DNA from: Deltaproteobacteria bacterium
Lineage (GTDB): Bacteria; Desulfobacterota; GWC2-55-46; JAJCZF01
Direction: 5' to 3'
NCBI GenBank assembly: GCA_029262475.1
Contig: JAJCZG010000013.1
Span: 1 to 43,517, forward strand
DNA: 43,517 bases
Each line of letters starts with the position of its first letter. Within the stretch, counting starts at the first letter, position 1. This document shows positions 8,403 through 16,943 of the stretch, piece by piece. The position numbers and the translations under genes were made by a program. A model generated the notes under the pieces. That model saw only the letters and a program-made list of their open reading frames with translations. It did not search any database and was not told the DNA's origin.

Positions 8403-11129
8403 ATGGGTAGCAGCGAACTTGATAAGGTATATAAACCTTCGGAGGTGGAGGCACGGTGGGCGGAGTACTGGCTCGCCGAAGGGCTCTTCACCGCAAAGGT
8501 TGATACGGAGCGGGAATCATATTCCATGGTCATCCCGCCGCCCAATATCACCGGCACTCTTCATCTGGGGCACGCGCTAAATAATACGCTCCAGGACGTG
8601 CTCGCCCGCTACAACAGGATGCTAGGTAAGAACGTCCTCTGGCTCCCGGGAATAGACCACGCAGGTATAGCCACGCAAAATGTCGTCGAAAGACAACTCG
8701 CCGCCGAGGGTACGGACCGCCACAGCCTGGGTAGAGAGGGTTTTATCGAGCGCGTCTGGAAGTGGAAGGAAGAGAGCGGCGGCACAATAATAAACCAGCT
8801 AAAGAGGCTCGGCGCCTCATGCGACTGGTCGAAGTTACGTTTCACCATGGACGAGGGGTTAAGTAAGGCCGTAAGGGAGGTCTTCGTTAGCCTCTACAAG
8901 GAAGGGCTCATCTACAGGGGAGACTACATCATCAACTGGTGCCCGAGGTGTCATACTGCACTCTCCGACCTTGAGGTCGAGGCCGAAGAGACGGACGGCA
9001 GCCTATACTACCTCCAGTACCCGCTTAAGGGCTACGAGGGGCATCTTGAAGAACATATGAAGATAACCGTCGCAACGACCCGACCCGAGACGATGCTCGG
9101 AGATACCGCGGTAGCCGTAAACCCGGAGGACGAACGTTTCTCGGAGCTTATCGGGAGAAAGCTGCTTCTTCCTATAATCGATAGAGAGATACCCGTAATA
9201 GCCGATGACGCCGTGGATGTGGAATTCGGAACGGGTGCGGTTAAAATTACCCCGGCTCACGACTTTAACGACTTCGAGATGGGCAAACGCCACGGCCTCG
9301 AGGCGATAAAGATCATGGACTTAAACGCCGCTATGAACGAGAATGCCGGACCCCTTAAGGGAATGGACCGTTTTGATGCGAGGAAGGCCGTTATAGAGGC
9401 TTTTAAGGAGAAGGGTCTTTTACAAAAGATTGAGCCCCACAAGATGATGCCCGGCAAGTGTTACAGGTGTCGTACAGTTACCGAGCCGTCGCTTTCAAAG
9501 CAGTGGTTCGTATCCGCAGCACCACTTGCGGCACCGGCGATAAAGGCGGTTGAAGAGGGCAGGACGCGTTTTATCCCCAAGAACTGGGAGAATACGTACT
9601 TCGACTGGATGCACAATATCCGCGACTGGTGCATATCAAGGCAAATCTGGTGGGGGCACAGGATACCTGCCTGGTACTGTAAGGAGTGCGACCATATTAC
9701 CGTCGATACCCTCGACCCGGACGAGTGTGAGAAGTGCGCAAGCCCCGGGCTAACACAGGAGACCGACGTCCTTGACACCTGGTTTTCGTCAGCTCTGTGG
9801 CCCTTCTCAACGCTTGGCTGGCCTGAGAAGACTGAAGAGCTAAAACTCTTTTACCCGACGAGCGCGTTATCCACAAGTTTTGACATAATATTCTTCTGGG
9901 TCGCCAGGATGATGATGATGGGCTTAAAGTTCATGGACGAGGTCCCCTTTAAGGACGTCTATATCCATGCCCTCATCCGCGACGCCGAAGGTAAGAAGAT
10001 GAGCAAGAGCAAGGGTAATGTCATTGACCCGCTTTCGGTGATGGACGATTACGGGACAGACGCCCTCAGGTTCACGCTCGCGGCCTTGGCCGCACAGGGA
10101 AGAGATATTAAGATCGCCGAGGACCGTATTGAAGGGTACCGTAACTTCGCCAATAAGATTTGGAACCTCGCGAGATTCGCGCTTATGAATATTGAAGAGG
10201 GTAAGGAGATTAAAGACCCGTCCCCCGAAGCCCTCTCTATGGCCGATGAGTGGATACTTGACAGGCTTTCGAGGGCCGCCTCTGAGGTGCGGCGCGGCAT
10301 AGAGACCTACCGCTTCGACGAGTCTGCGAAGTCGCTTTACCGTTTTATCTGGCACGAGCTCTGCGATAGGTACGTTGAGGACTCGAAGGAAGATCTGTGG
10401 GGGACTAACGGTATCGAGCGACAGGAGACGTCGAGGGCAGTGCTCGTTAGTACGCTTAAAGAGGCGCTAAAGCTCCTCCACCCCTTCATGCCGTTTATAA
10501 CCGAAGAGATATGGGATAAGCTCCCCGGCACAAACGGGTCGATTATGCTCCAAAGTTTCCCCGAGGGTCAAGAGGGCAACGAGAGTGAAAATGCAAAGGC
10601 GATGCAGGTGGTGCACGAACACATAAGTTCTGTTAGACACATGAGGTCTGAAATAAATATACCTTTATCTGCTGAAATTCCTGTGATGTCTACTACAACA
10701 ACAAGTTCATCAGCCGGTTATCTAAGGGCCGGCGAAGGTTATATAAAGAAACAGGGTAAAATCAGTGAATTTGTTATACACGAATATAGTGAGGACGTAT
10801 CACCTGAAACCGATAAGGGCGATGCTACCGATGCTTCCAGTGTAAGCACCAGCGCTTTTATTTCTACATTTGCAAACGGTGATTCTTACAAAAATGAAGT
10901 CCCGCTTAAAGGGCTTATAGATGTAGAGGCCGAGACGGCGAGGCTCACCAAAGAGATGGATAAGATAGAGACGGAAGCCGCAGGGCTTGAAGGGAAACTC
11001 TCTAACGAAAAGTTCGTAAGCCGCGCCCCGGTCGAGGTCGTCGAGAAGGATAGATTAAGGCTCGCCGGACTGAAGGAAAAGGTTTTAAAGATAAAAGAGC
11101 AGATAGATAGCATAGAGTCGATAGGTTAA
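8403..11129 (+). CDS. valS: valyl-tRNA synthetase
   Basis: ValS charges tRNA-Val and edits threonine. The class I signatures are present: the HIGH-type motif HLGHA after PPPNITGT and the KMSKS loop (KKMSKSKGN). Two CxxC zinc-type pairs (CPRC and later CKEC/CEKC), a CP1 editing domain and the C-terminal coiled coil (IDVEAETARLTKEMDKIE) are also visible. The total is about 908 residues, normal for the family. I place the start at ATG 8403 because GAGGAG ends four bases before it; an in-frame ATG at 8391 has no ribosome site. Bases about 10620-10920 are distinctly richer in A+T and encode a Ser/Thr-rich patch before the coiled coil. Confidence 0.97.
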   Translation: MGSSELDKVYKPSEVEARWAEYWLAEGLFTAKVDTERESYSMVIPPPNITGTLHLGHALNNTLQDVLARYNRMLGKNVLWLPGIDHAGIATQNVVERQLAAEGTDRHSLGREGFIERVWKWKEESGGTIINQLKRLGASCDWSKLRFTMDEGLSKAVREVFVSLYKEGLIYRGDYIINWCPRCHTALSDLEVEAEETDGSLYYLQYPLKGYEGHLEEHMKITVATTRPETMLGDTAVAVNPEDERFSELIGRKLLLPIIDREIPVIADDAVDVEFGTGAVKITPAHDFNDFEMGKRHGLEAIKIMDLNAAMNENAGPLKGMDRFDARKAVIEAFKEKGLLQKIEPHKMMPGKCYRCRTVTEPSLSKQWFVSAAPLAAPAIKAVEEGRTRFIPKNWENTYFDWMHNIRDWCISRQIWWGHRIPAWYCKECDHITVDTLDPDECEKCASPGLTQETDVLDTWFSSALWPFSTLGWPEKTEELKLFYPTSALSTSFDIIFFWVARMMMMGLKFMDEVPFKDVYIHALIRDAEGKKMSKSKGNVIDPLSVMDDYGTDALRFTLAALAAQGRDIKIAEDRIEGYRNFANKIWNLARFALMNIEEGKEIKDPSPEALSMADEWILDRLSRAASEVRRGIETYRFDESAKSLYRFIWHELCDRYVEDSKEDLWGTNGIERQETSRAVLVSTLKEALKLLHPFMPFITEEIWDKLPGTNGSIMLQSFPEGQEGNESENAKAMQVVHEHISSVRHMRSEINIPLSAEIPVMSTTTTSSSAGYLRAGEGYIKKQGKISEFVIHEYSEDVSPETDKGDATDASSVSTSAFISTFANGDSYKNEVPLKGLIDVEAETARLTKEMDKIETEAAGLEGKLSNEKFVSRAPVEVVEKDRLRLAGLKEKVLKIKEQIDSIESIG

Positions 11130-11132
11130 CAA

Positions 11133-11166
11133 AGAGAGGGGTTTTAGAAGCTCTCTCTTTTTTTTT
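11133..11166 (+). terminator. intrinsic terminator between valS and nadC
   Basis: The AGAGAG/CTCTCT stem (11133-11138 with 11151-11156) has a 12-base loop and is followed by a run of about nine T residues. It ends 11 bases before the nadC ATG, so nadC expression must depend on readthrough or a promoter inside valS. The stem is short and may be leaky. Confidence 0.65.
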
Positions 11167-11176
11167 GGTAAGAATT

Positions 11177-12106
11177 ATGACAAATAAGAAGAAGGCCTCG
11201 CGCCGTGCCCCGGCAGTAGAAGCATTAGACGAGGGGCTTATAAAATATACGGATATGGTCGTTAGTGCCGCTCTCTCGGAAGACGTAGGTCCGGGCGACA
11301 TTACGACTCTCCTGACGGTGCCGTCGAGAAAAAAGGGTTTTGCTAAGATAGTAGCCAGAGAGCGGCTCGTCGTCTCGGGACAATTCGTAGCGCGAGCGGC
11401 CTTTAAGCAGCTAAACAGCAAAGTCGTCTACAGGGAACTCGTCCCGGACGGAGGAATAGCAAAGAAGGGTGAAGTGGTCGCTACCATTAGCGGTAACCTT
11501 CGGGCGATGCTCACCGCCGAGCGCGTTGCGCTTAACTTTCTCCAGAGGTTAAGCGGCATAGCGACACTTACCAGTGCATTTGTAAAGAAGGCAAGGGGGG
11601 TCGAACTCTTAGATACCCGCAAGACGACGCCTTGCCTGAGGCTCCTTGAGCGCTACTCCGTAGCTGCGGGTGGAGGGGTAAACCACCGCTTCGGCCTCTA
11701 TGACGCTGTCCTTATAAAAGAGAACCACATCGTTGCGGCAGGGGGAGTAACAAAGGCGGTGGAGAAGGTAAAGCTGGGGTTTTTAGCAGGCTCCGCCGCT
11801 GTCCTTCCCGAGGGTTTCCCCTCTCCGCCCGGCGGGTTTATAATAGAGGTTGAGGCTAGCTCCTTAAAAGAGGTAAGAGAGGCGGCAGCTCTCGGCGTGG
11901 ATATAATCCTCCTCGATAATATGCAACCCGCGACGCTAAGGAAGGCCGTCCGGATAGTCGGTGGAAGGGCGCTTACCGAGGCCTCGGGAGGCGTGACGAT
12001 AGAGAGTATTGGTGAAGTTGCCGCTACCGGAGTGGACCGCATATCGACCGGGACTCTAACCCACTCGGCGCGTGCGGTGGATTTAAGCCTTCTGGTTGAT
12101 ACTTGA
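11177..12106 (+). CDS. nadC: nicotinate-nucleotide pyrophosphorylase (quinolinate phosphoribosyltransferase)
   Basis: NadC converts quinolinate and PRPP to nicotinate mononucleotide in de novo NAD synthesis. Family motifs are clear: EDVGPGDITT near the N-terminus, ERVALNFLQRLSGIAT, the substrate-binding DTRKTTPCLR, HRFGLYDAVLIKENH and IILLDNMQP. The start is taken as ATG 11177; an upstream TTG at 11165 is inside the terminator T-run. The length of 309 residues is slightly long because of a basic N-terminal tail (TNKKKASRR). Its stop overlaps the birA start by four bases. nadA and nadB are not in the window. Confidence 0.95.
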   Translation: MTNKKKASRRAPAVEALDEGLIKYTDMVVSAALSEDVGPGDITTLLTVPSRKKGFAKIVARERLVVSGQFVARAAFKQLNSKVVYRELVPDGGIAKKGEVVATISGNLRAMLTAERVALNFLQRLSGIATLTSAFVKKARGVELLDTRKTTPCLRLLERYSVAAGGGVNHRFGLYDAVLIKENHIVAAGGVTKAVEKVKLGFLAGSAAVLPEGFPSPPGGFIIEVEASSLKEVREAAALGVDIILLDNMQPATLRKAVRIVGGRALTEASGGVTIESIGEVAATGVDRISTGTLTHSARAVDLSLLVDT

Positions 12107-13116
12107 GCGCCGTAGCGCACCGGGCCGACTCTGCCCTTCTTAAGGTTTTAAAGGAGCAGCGCGGCTCCTTCGTTTCGGGGCAGTCGATAAGTGTGGAACT
12201 CGGCGTATCGCGCTCTGCGGTCTGGAAGCACATATCGAACTTAAGGCGCATGGGTTACCCTGTGGAGGCTGTGCGCTCAAAGGGTTACCGCCTGCCCGTC
12301 GAGGCACTTGATATCGATCCGTTTAATGAAGTCGAGATCGCGAGCGAGGTAGGGGCTGGCGTTATAGGCAAGACGGTCCACTTCTTCGATGAGCTTAAGT
12401 CCACGAATGTAAAGGCGCTTCAGTTAGCTGCCGCAGGCGCAGAAGAGGGCGTAGTCGTCGTGGCGGACTGTCAGCTCGGCGGCAAAGGAAGGCTTGGGAG
12501 GAGTTGGCATTCGCCGAAGGGTGTTAACCTCTATACCTCGGTAATTCTAAGGCCAGGGATAAAACCGGCCGATGCGCCATCCCTTACCCTCCTCTTCGCA
12601 GTGGCGGCGGCGGAGGCGATTTCGGCCTTCTTAAGCCCCGTAAGGCCCGTAGTCAAATGGCCTAACGACATCCTCATCAATGGGCGCAAGGCGGCCGGCA
12701 TCCTTACGGAGATGTCGAGCGAGATGGAGAGGGTTAACTACATTGTCGCAGGCTTCGGGGTGAATCTTAATATGGATACCACGGGGCTTACGAACTTCGA
12801 CCGTGCTCCGGCGGTGAGCTTGAAGGAGATCTCTCCGAGAGCAGGGGAAGATATCCCAAGGGCCAGATTCGCTGCCTCGCTCTACGGGTGCCTTGACAAG
12901 TGGTATGCCTTGTACCGGAAAGACGGGATCGGGCCTGTGGTGGAGGGTTGGCGTTCTTACTTCGACGCTGTTGGTAGGGAGATTACCGTAGATACCATCG
13001 ACCGGTCGGTTAAAGGGTCTTGCGCCGGTATAGACGAGACCGGAGCGCTTCTGGTAAGGGAACCATCCGGGAGAGTAGTTACGGTCACATCCGGGGATAT
13101 GTCTATCTGCGGGTGA
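12103..13116 (+). CDS. birA: biotin-protein ligase / biotin operon repressor BirA
   Basis: BirA makes biotinyl-AMP and attaches biotin to carrier proteins; forms with a helix-turn-helix also repress biotin genes. Residues 10-60 are a winged helix (SISVELGVSRSAVWKHI), so this is the bifunctional type. The catalytic domain carries GKGRLGRSW at 127-135 and KWPNDI at 185-190, followed by the C-terminal SH3-like domain. The TTG start at 12103 overlaps the nadC stop (TTGA), indicating coupling. The length of 337 residues fits. No biotin biosynthesis genes are nearby, so any regulatory targets lie elsewhere. Confidence 0.95.
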   Translation: MSAVAHRADSALLKVLKEQRGSFVSGQSISVELGVSRSAVWKHISNLRRMGYPVEAVRSKGYRLPVEALDIDPFNEVEIASEVGAGVIGKTVHFFDELKSTNVKALQLAAAGAEEGVVVVADCQLGGKGRLGRSWHSPKGVNLYTSVILRPGIKPADAPSLTLLFAVAAAEAISAFLSPVRPVVKWPNDILINGRKAAGILTEMSSEMERVNYIVAGFGVNLNMDTTGLTNFDRAPAVSLKEISPRAGEDIPRARFAASLYGCLDKWYALYRKDGIGPVVEGWRSYFDAVGREITVDTIDRSVKGSCAGIDETGALLVREPSGRVVTVTSGDMSICG

Positions 13117-13140
13117 CACACCAGTGTGCTTTTGATTCGC
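13117..13140 (+). repeat. single dispersed copy of the 106-bp element's hairpin end
   Basis: Starting at the base after the birA stop, CACACCAGTGTG-C-TTTT-G-ATTCGC matches the minus-strand start of the thyX-prfA repeat unit (CACACCAGTGTGGTTTTAATTCGC) at 22 of 24 positions. In both places the hairpin follows directly after a stop codon. The remaining bases to coaX contain AAGGGG as its ribosome site. Confidence 0.65.
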
Positions 13141-13200
13141 GCACCGTACAGCCTATGGATTGCAAACAGCCATTCTATTTTGTAAGGGGTTTACGAGTTG

Positions 13201-13965
13201 ATGTTTCTTGCAATAGATATAGGCAACACCAATATAGTAGTCGGTGTCTTCTCCGGGGGAGTTCTCAAGACGCACTGGAGGATCGCCACAAGAAAACGCT
13301 CAACCGCCGATGAGTATGGTATAGTATTAAAAGACCTTTTCAGAGTTGCCGGGCTTGACGCCGGGGAGGTCTCCGGCGCTGCGATGAGCTGTGTCGTGCC
13401 CTCTCTGGAGAGCGTGCTTAAGCTCGCCCTTACGTCGTACTTCGGTATTACGCCCGTAGTAGTCGGGCCCGGCACGAAGACGGGTATGCCTATAAGGACG
13501 GAGAACCCCAGGGAGGTCGGAGCCGACAGGATCGTAAACGCGGTAGCCGCTTTTGATATATACCGGGTGGCCGTTATTGTCGTTGACTTCGGCACCGCCG
13601 TTACATTCGATTATATTTCACCTGAAGGGGCGTACTCGGGTGGGGCCATCGCTCCGGGCATCTCCATCTCGACCGACGCCCTGTTTCAACGTGCGGCGAA
13701 GCTCCCGAGGGTGGATATATCAAAGCCCGCCTCTGTGGTTGGGAGGAGCACTCTTGAGAGCCTCAGGGCCGGTATATTTTATGGTTCTGTGAGTATGGTG
13801 GACGGTATAGTGGAGAGGATGAAGAAGGAGGTCGGTACGAAGCCGAAGGTGGTAGCCACCGGCGGCATGGCCGCACTTATCGCCGACGAGTGCAAGACTA
13901 TTGATTACATTGACGAGTTCCTTACGCTTAAGGGGCTTAAACTTATATACGAGGTGAACAGTTGA
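13201..13965 (+). CDS. coaX: type III pantothenate kinase CoaX
   Basis: CoaX phosphorylates pantothenate in the first step of coenzyme A synthesis and, unlike CoaA, is not inhibited by CoA. The N-terminus has the ASKHA phosphate-1 motif AIDIGNTN. GADRIVNA, DFGTAVTFD, GGAIAPGI and the C-terminal ATGGMA are characteristic. The start is ATG 13201; a TTG directly before it is in frame, and AAGGGG lies 8-11 bases upstream. The length of 254 residues is typical. The stop TGA overlaps the TTG start of the next gene. The birA-coaX pairing is common in bacteria. Confidence 0.96.
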   Translation: MFLAIDIGNTNIVVGVFSGGVLKTHWRIATRKRSTADEYGIVLKDLFRVAGLDAGEVSGAAMSCVVPSLESVLKLALTSYFGITPVVVGPGTKTGMPIRTENPREVGADRIVNAVAAFDIYRVAVIVVDFGTAVTFDYISPEGAYSGGAIAPGISISTDALFQRAAKLPRVDISKPASVVGRSTLESLRAGIFYGSVSMVDGIVERMKKEVGTKPKVVATGGMAALIADECKTIDYIDEFLTLKGLKLIYEVNS

Positions 13966-14909
13966 ATAGCGAGGAAGGTGTAGAGGGAGGGGGCGGCCGT
14001 AACGAGACGAACGAGGAATCTGAGGGTTCCTCTTCGGGAGGACGCAGGGAGAGAAGGGGCAGTGGCAGGGAGAGGCGCGACCGTGCCCCCAGGGGTGGTT
14101 CAGAGAAGAGAGACGCCTCGGGGGAAGAAGCTCAGGGAAAGCGCGAAGACGGCAGGGAACGCAGGAGACGCAGTAGCAACAGGAGGCGAGGAGCAGGTAA
14201 ATCAGAGGATAATGCTCAGTCGACTGAAGGAAGCGCCACCCGGGAGAAAGAAAAGGGCCAGAGGGGCGGACGGGGAAGAGGCGGGCAGGGAAGGAACGCT
14301 CAGAAGAGAGCTCCTCGCGCCGGACTGGAAACCAGAACTGATAGGGGCGGAAACAAAAGGCCCGATGGCGGATACAGAAAGAGAGACGTCTCTGGAAGGA
14401 ATGGCGACCAGCCCAAAGAGCAGGAAGAAGACCTCGGTACGATTGATGCGGCCGAGCTTTTCAAGAAGGGTAAAGAGCGGTTGAAGGAAGATCGCCTCAT
14501 AGACGCCTGTAAGCTCTTTAAGAGGGCTTTTAAGGCCGAACCTGAGAACCCTGCATATATGTCCTACTGCGGACTTGCGTCGGCCACGGGCTTCGGGGAG
14601 ATAAAGCACGGCCTGGAGCTCTGTACGAGGGCAATAAAATATGAATGTAACATCCCCGAGTTTTATATCAATCTCGCGAAGGTATATATAGCCTCCGGGA
14701 ATAAAAAGGGCGCTATAATGGCGCTGACAAAGGGCACGAGATATGAGCTCGGTAGCGATACCCTGCACCGGATGCTCGTAGATATGGGCGTCCGGAAGCA
14801 GTCCATCCTGCCTTTCATGAAGAGATCCAGCCTTATTAACAAGGGGCTAGGTATTCTCTTAAGACGCACGCTTCCAGGGTTTAAGACTAGAAAGAATGCC
14901 GGGAAGTAA
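13962..14909 (+). CDS. Arg/Gly/Glu-rich disordered protein with C-terminal TPR domain
   Basis: The 315-residue protein starts at TTG 13962, which overlaps the coaX stop. Residues 1-145 are low complexity and rich in Arg, Gly, Glu and Ser, with RGG-like patches (GQRGGRGRGGQGR), so probably disordered and able to bind RNA. Residues about 150-265 look like tetratricopeptide-type helix pairs (AAELFKKGKERLKEDRLIDA, then AEPENPAYMSYCGLAS and PEFYINLAKVYIASGN). A basic tail ends the protein. No enzyme motif is seen. The coupling to coaX may be incidental. An RNA- or ribosome-associated scaffold is a reasonable guess, not a demonstration. Confidence 0.8.
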   Translation: MNSEEGVEGGGGRNETNEESEGSSSGGRRERRGSGRERRDRAPRGGSEKRDASGEEAQGKREDGRERRRRSSNRRRGAGKSEDNAQSTEGSATREKEKGQRGGRGRGGQGRNAQKRAPRAGLETRTDRGGNKRPDGGYRKRDVSGRNGDQPKEQEEDLGTIDAAELFKKGKERLKEDRLIDACKLFKRAFKAEPENPAYMSYCGLASATGFGEIKHGLELCTRAIKYECNIPEFYINLAKVYIASGNKKGAIMALTKGTRYELGSDTLHRMLVDMGVRKQSILPFMKRSSLINKGLGILLRRTLPGFKTRKNAGK

Positions 14910-14941
14910 GGCGGTGTTGCTCTTCGGCGTGACTTTTATAC

Positions 14942-15916
14942 ATGAAGATAAAAAAGCTACTACTCGAATACGTCTCCCCTGACGCCCCGAAAGAGAGCCG
15001 CCTTAAAGCCGCGCAAGGTAGTGCACTTCTAACGGCGGCCGAGATGGTGACGGCCCTTGTCATACTCTCCTTCGACAAGGACGAGGAGGTGGCGTCCGTG
15101 GCGAGGGAAACCTTCAAATCCCTTCACTTCACTAAGGTGGCGTGTGCCCTGACCGCCAGCCTGGACCCTTTTGTTATAGAGGAGATCTACCGGTTGCATG
15201 CCGAGGGTGGCCTGGTCCTCAATATGATGGTCTTAAATGAAAACACACCGGAAGCTCTGCTCATAGATATTGCGACTCGGGCCAGTGATTCGGTTCTTTC
15301 CATACTGTCTCACTCCGAAAAGATGATCGGTAACGTGGCCTTGCTAGAAGCCGTTAAGGATAATACTCTGCTTCAACCTGCTACGCTTGCCGCTTCAATG
15401 AAGACCTTTGCCTTGGCTACACCGGAGGCAGGAGAAACTAAGGTAACCGGTCTTTACGATTCTCTCGTCGATGATACCGAGGAAGCACCGAATGAAGAGG
15501 AAGAAAAAAATCTTTTTAAAAAGATCACCTCCATGAGCGTAGTCCAGAAGATCAAGCTCGCCATGATCGGAAACAGGGAGGCGAGGAATATCCTTCTTAA
15601 CGAGTCCAATAAGGTGATTCTAAAGTGCGTAATCCGGAACCCGAGGATTACGGAGGAAGAGGTGATGAATCTCGCCTCTTCAAAGACCGTCTCCGATGAG
15701 ATATTAAGGGATATATCGAATAAGAAGGAGTGGATGAAGAGCTATAATATTCAAAAGTGTCTTGTCTTTAATCCGAAGACGCCTGTGCCGGTCGGAATCA
15801 AATACCTAAAATTTATGAGAGAGAAGGACGTACGACTTTTATCCACTAGCAGGGCCGTATCAAATGCGCTTCGTTCTGCCGCTGTAAGGAGACTGGCACA
15901 GATGAAATCGGTCTGA
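14942..15916 (+). CDS. HEAT-like helical repeat protein of unknown function
   Basis: This 324-residue, mostly helical protein resembles a family I recall as common and uncharacterised in deltaproteobacteria. Its C-terminal half carries the recognisable block VQKIKLAMIGNREARNILL, NPRITEEEV and KEWMKSYNIQKCLVFNPKTP. Short HEAT-like helices follow one another from about residue 20 (RLKAAQGSALL, DKDEEVASVARE). An acidic linker (EEAPNEEEEKN) splits the two halves near residue 185. There is no signal peptide or membrane segment. It sits 32 bases after the TPR gene and 22 before nfo, so probably in one transcript. Protein-protein interaction is likely; the partner is unknown. Confidence 0.8.
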   Translation: MKIKKLLLEYVSPDAPKESRLKAAQGSALLTAAEMVTALVILSFDKDEEVASVARETFKSLHFTKVACALTASLDPFVIEEIYRLHAEGGLVLNMMVLNENTPEALLIDIATRASDSVLSILSHSEKMIGNVALLEAVKDNTLLQPATLAASMKTFALATPEAGETKVTGLYDSLVDDTEEAPNEEEEKNLFKKITSMSVVQKIKLAMIGNREARNILLNESNKVILKCVIRNPRITEEEVMNLASSKTVSDEILRDISNKKEWMKSYNIQKCLVFNPKTPVPVGIKYLKFMREKDVRLLSTSRAVSNALRSAAVRRLAQMKSV

Positions 15917-15938
15917 GCGTCCCTGGAGATAGTTAGCC

Positions 15939-16784
15939 ATGTCAATAGGAGTTCATGTTTCAATAGCGGGTGGTGTCTCTACCGCGGTCGAGAGGGCAGA
16001 GGATCTCGGCTGTGACGCCCTCCAGTGCTTTGGCGGAAATCCGAGAGGGTGGAAGCAAAAACCGCTTGCCGCCGAAGAAGCCACGCTCTTTAGAGAGAAG
16101 AGGGGTGCGTCAGGAATCGATACCGTCGCCATCCATACCTCGTATCTAATTAACCTCTCAAGCCCTGATGACGAGCTCTTTGAGAAGTCGCTCTCGCTCT
16201 TCAGTGTGGAACTTGAGAGGGCGGAAGCGATAGGCGCCGACTACCTGGTAACTCACCTCGGCAGCTCCAGGGGCGAAGGCTCAGTCTTTGCCATGGGAAG
16301 GGTGAAGGAGGCCTTTGAGACGTTAAGGGGCGCTCTTTGCTCAGCCCCTGAAGTCGAAATTCTCTTTGAGAATACCGCCGGAGGCGGTGACACCACCGGC
16401 TCGGATCTGGCAGTCATGGGAGATATCCTTAACTCGCTGGACGGGACGGATATGGGTTTCGGTTTTTGTTTCGATACCTGTCACGGTTTTGCCGCTGGCT
16501 ACCCGCTCGCCACGGCTAAAGAGGTAGAGGCCCTGGTCTCCCGGTTTGAAGATACCGTCGGCCTTCGGAGACTAAAGCTCATTCATCTGAACGACTCGAA
16601 GGGTAAGCTCGGGAGCAAGCTAGACAGGCACGAGCAGATTGGGGAGGGGATGATAAAGACCTTCGGCCCTTTCTTAAGGCACCCGGCGATAAGGGGGGTG
16701 CCGCTCATACTTGAAACACCGAAGACCACTCCCGAGGACGACCCGAGAAATTTGAAGAAGGTAAGAGGACTGAGGAAGGTTTGA
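15939..16784 (+). CDS. nfo: endonuclease IV (AP endonuclease)
   Basis: Nfo cuts DNA 5' to abasic sites in base-excision repair using three zinc ions. All nine ligand positions of the family can be assigned in the 281 residues: His66, His106, Glu144, Asp179, His182, His216, Asp229, His231 and Glu259. The first-ligand motif reads HTSYLINLSS where most have HAPYLINLAS. The fold is a TIM barrel and the length matches E. coli Nfo (285). It is the last gene before a 159-base gap without a clear terminator, upstream of trkA. Confidence 0.96.
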   Translation: MSIGVHVSIAGGVSTAVERAEDLGCDALQCFGGNPRGWKQKPLAAEEATLFREKRGASGIDTVAIHTSYLINLSSPDDELFEKSLSLFSVELERAEAIGADYLVTHLGSSRGEGSVFAMGRVKEAFETLRGALCSAPEVEILFENTAGGGDTTGSDLAVMGDILNSLDGTDMGFGFCFDTCHGFAAGYPLATAKEVEALVSRFEDTVGLRRLKLIHLNDSKGKLGSKLDRHEQIGEGMIKTFGPFLRHPAIRGVPLILETPKTTPEDDPRNLKKVRGLRKV

Positions 16785-16943
16785 CGCAGGCGTTCACCCA
16801 CGAAGCCGTAGGCAAAGCGGCAAGGGGCAGGCCTTGTAATATATATTATATGCGGATAAGGGTTTGATGGTTAATCTTTCGTTGGGGTAAGGCTTCTTTT
16901 CTTCTTTTGAAAGTAGCCGTCTTTAACGTCCGGGAGTTCGTAA

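Noticed and set aside
16852-16863. Shared GCGGATAAGGG string with the rho leader near 5729
   Set aside because: About a dozen bases shared twice in a 43-kb window is expected by chance.
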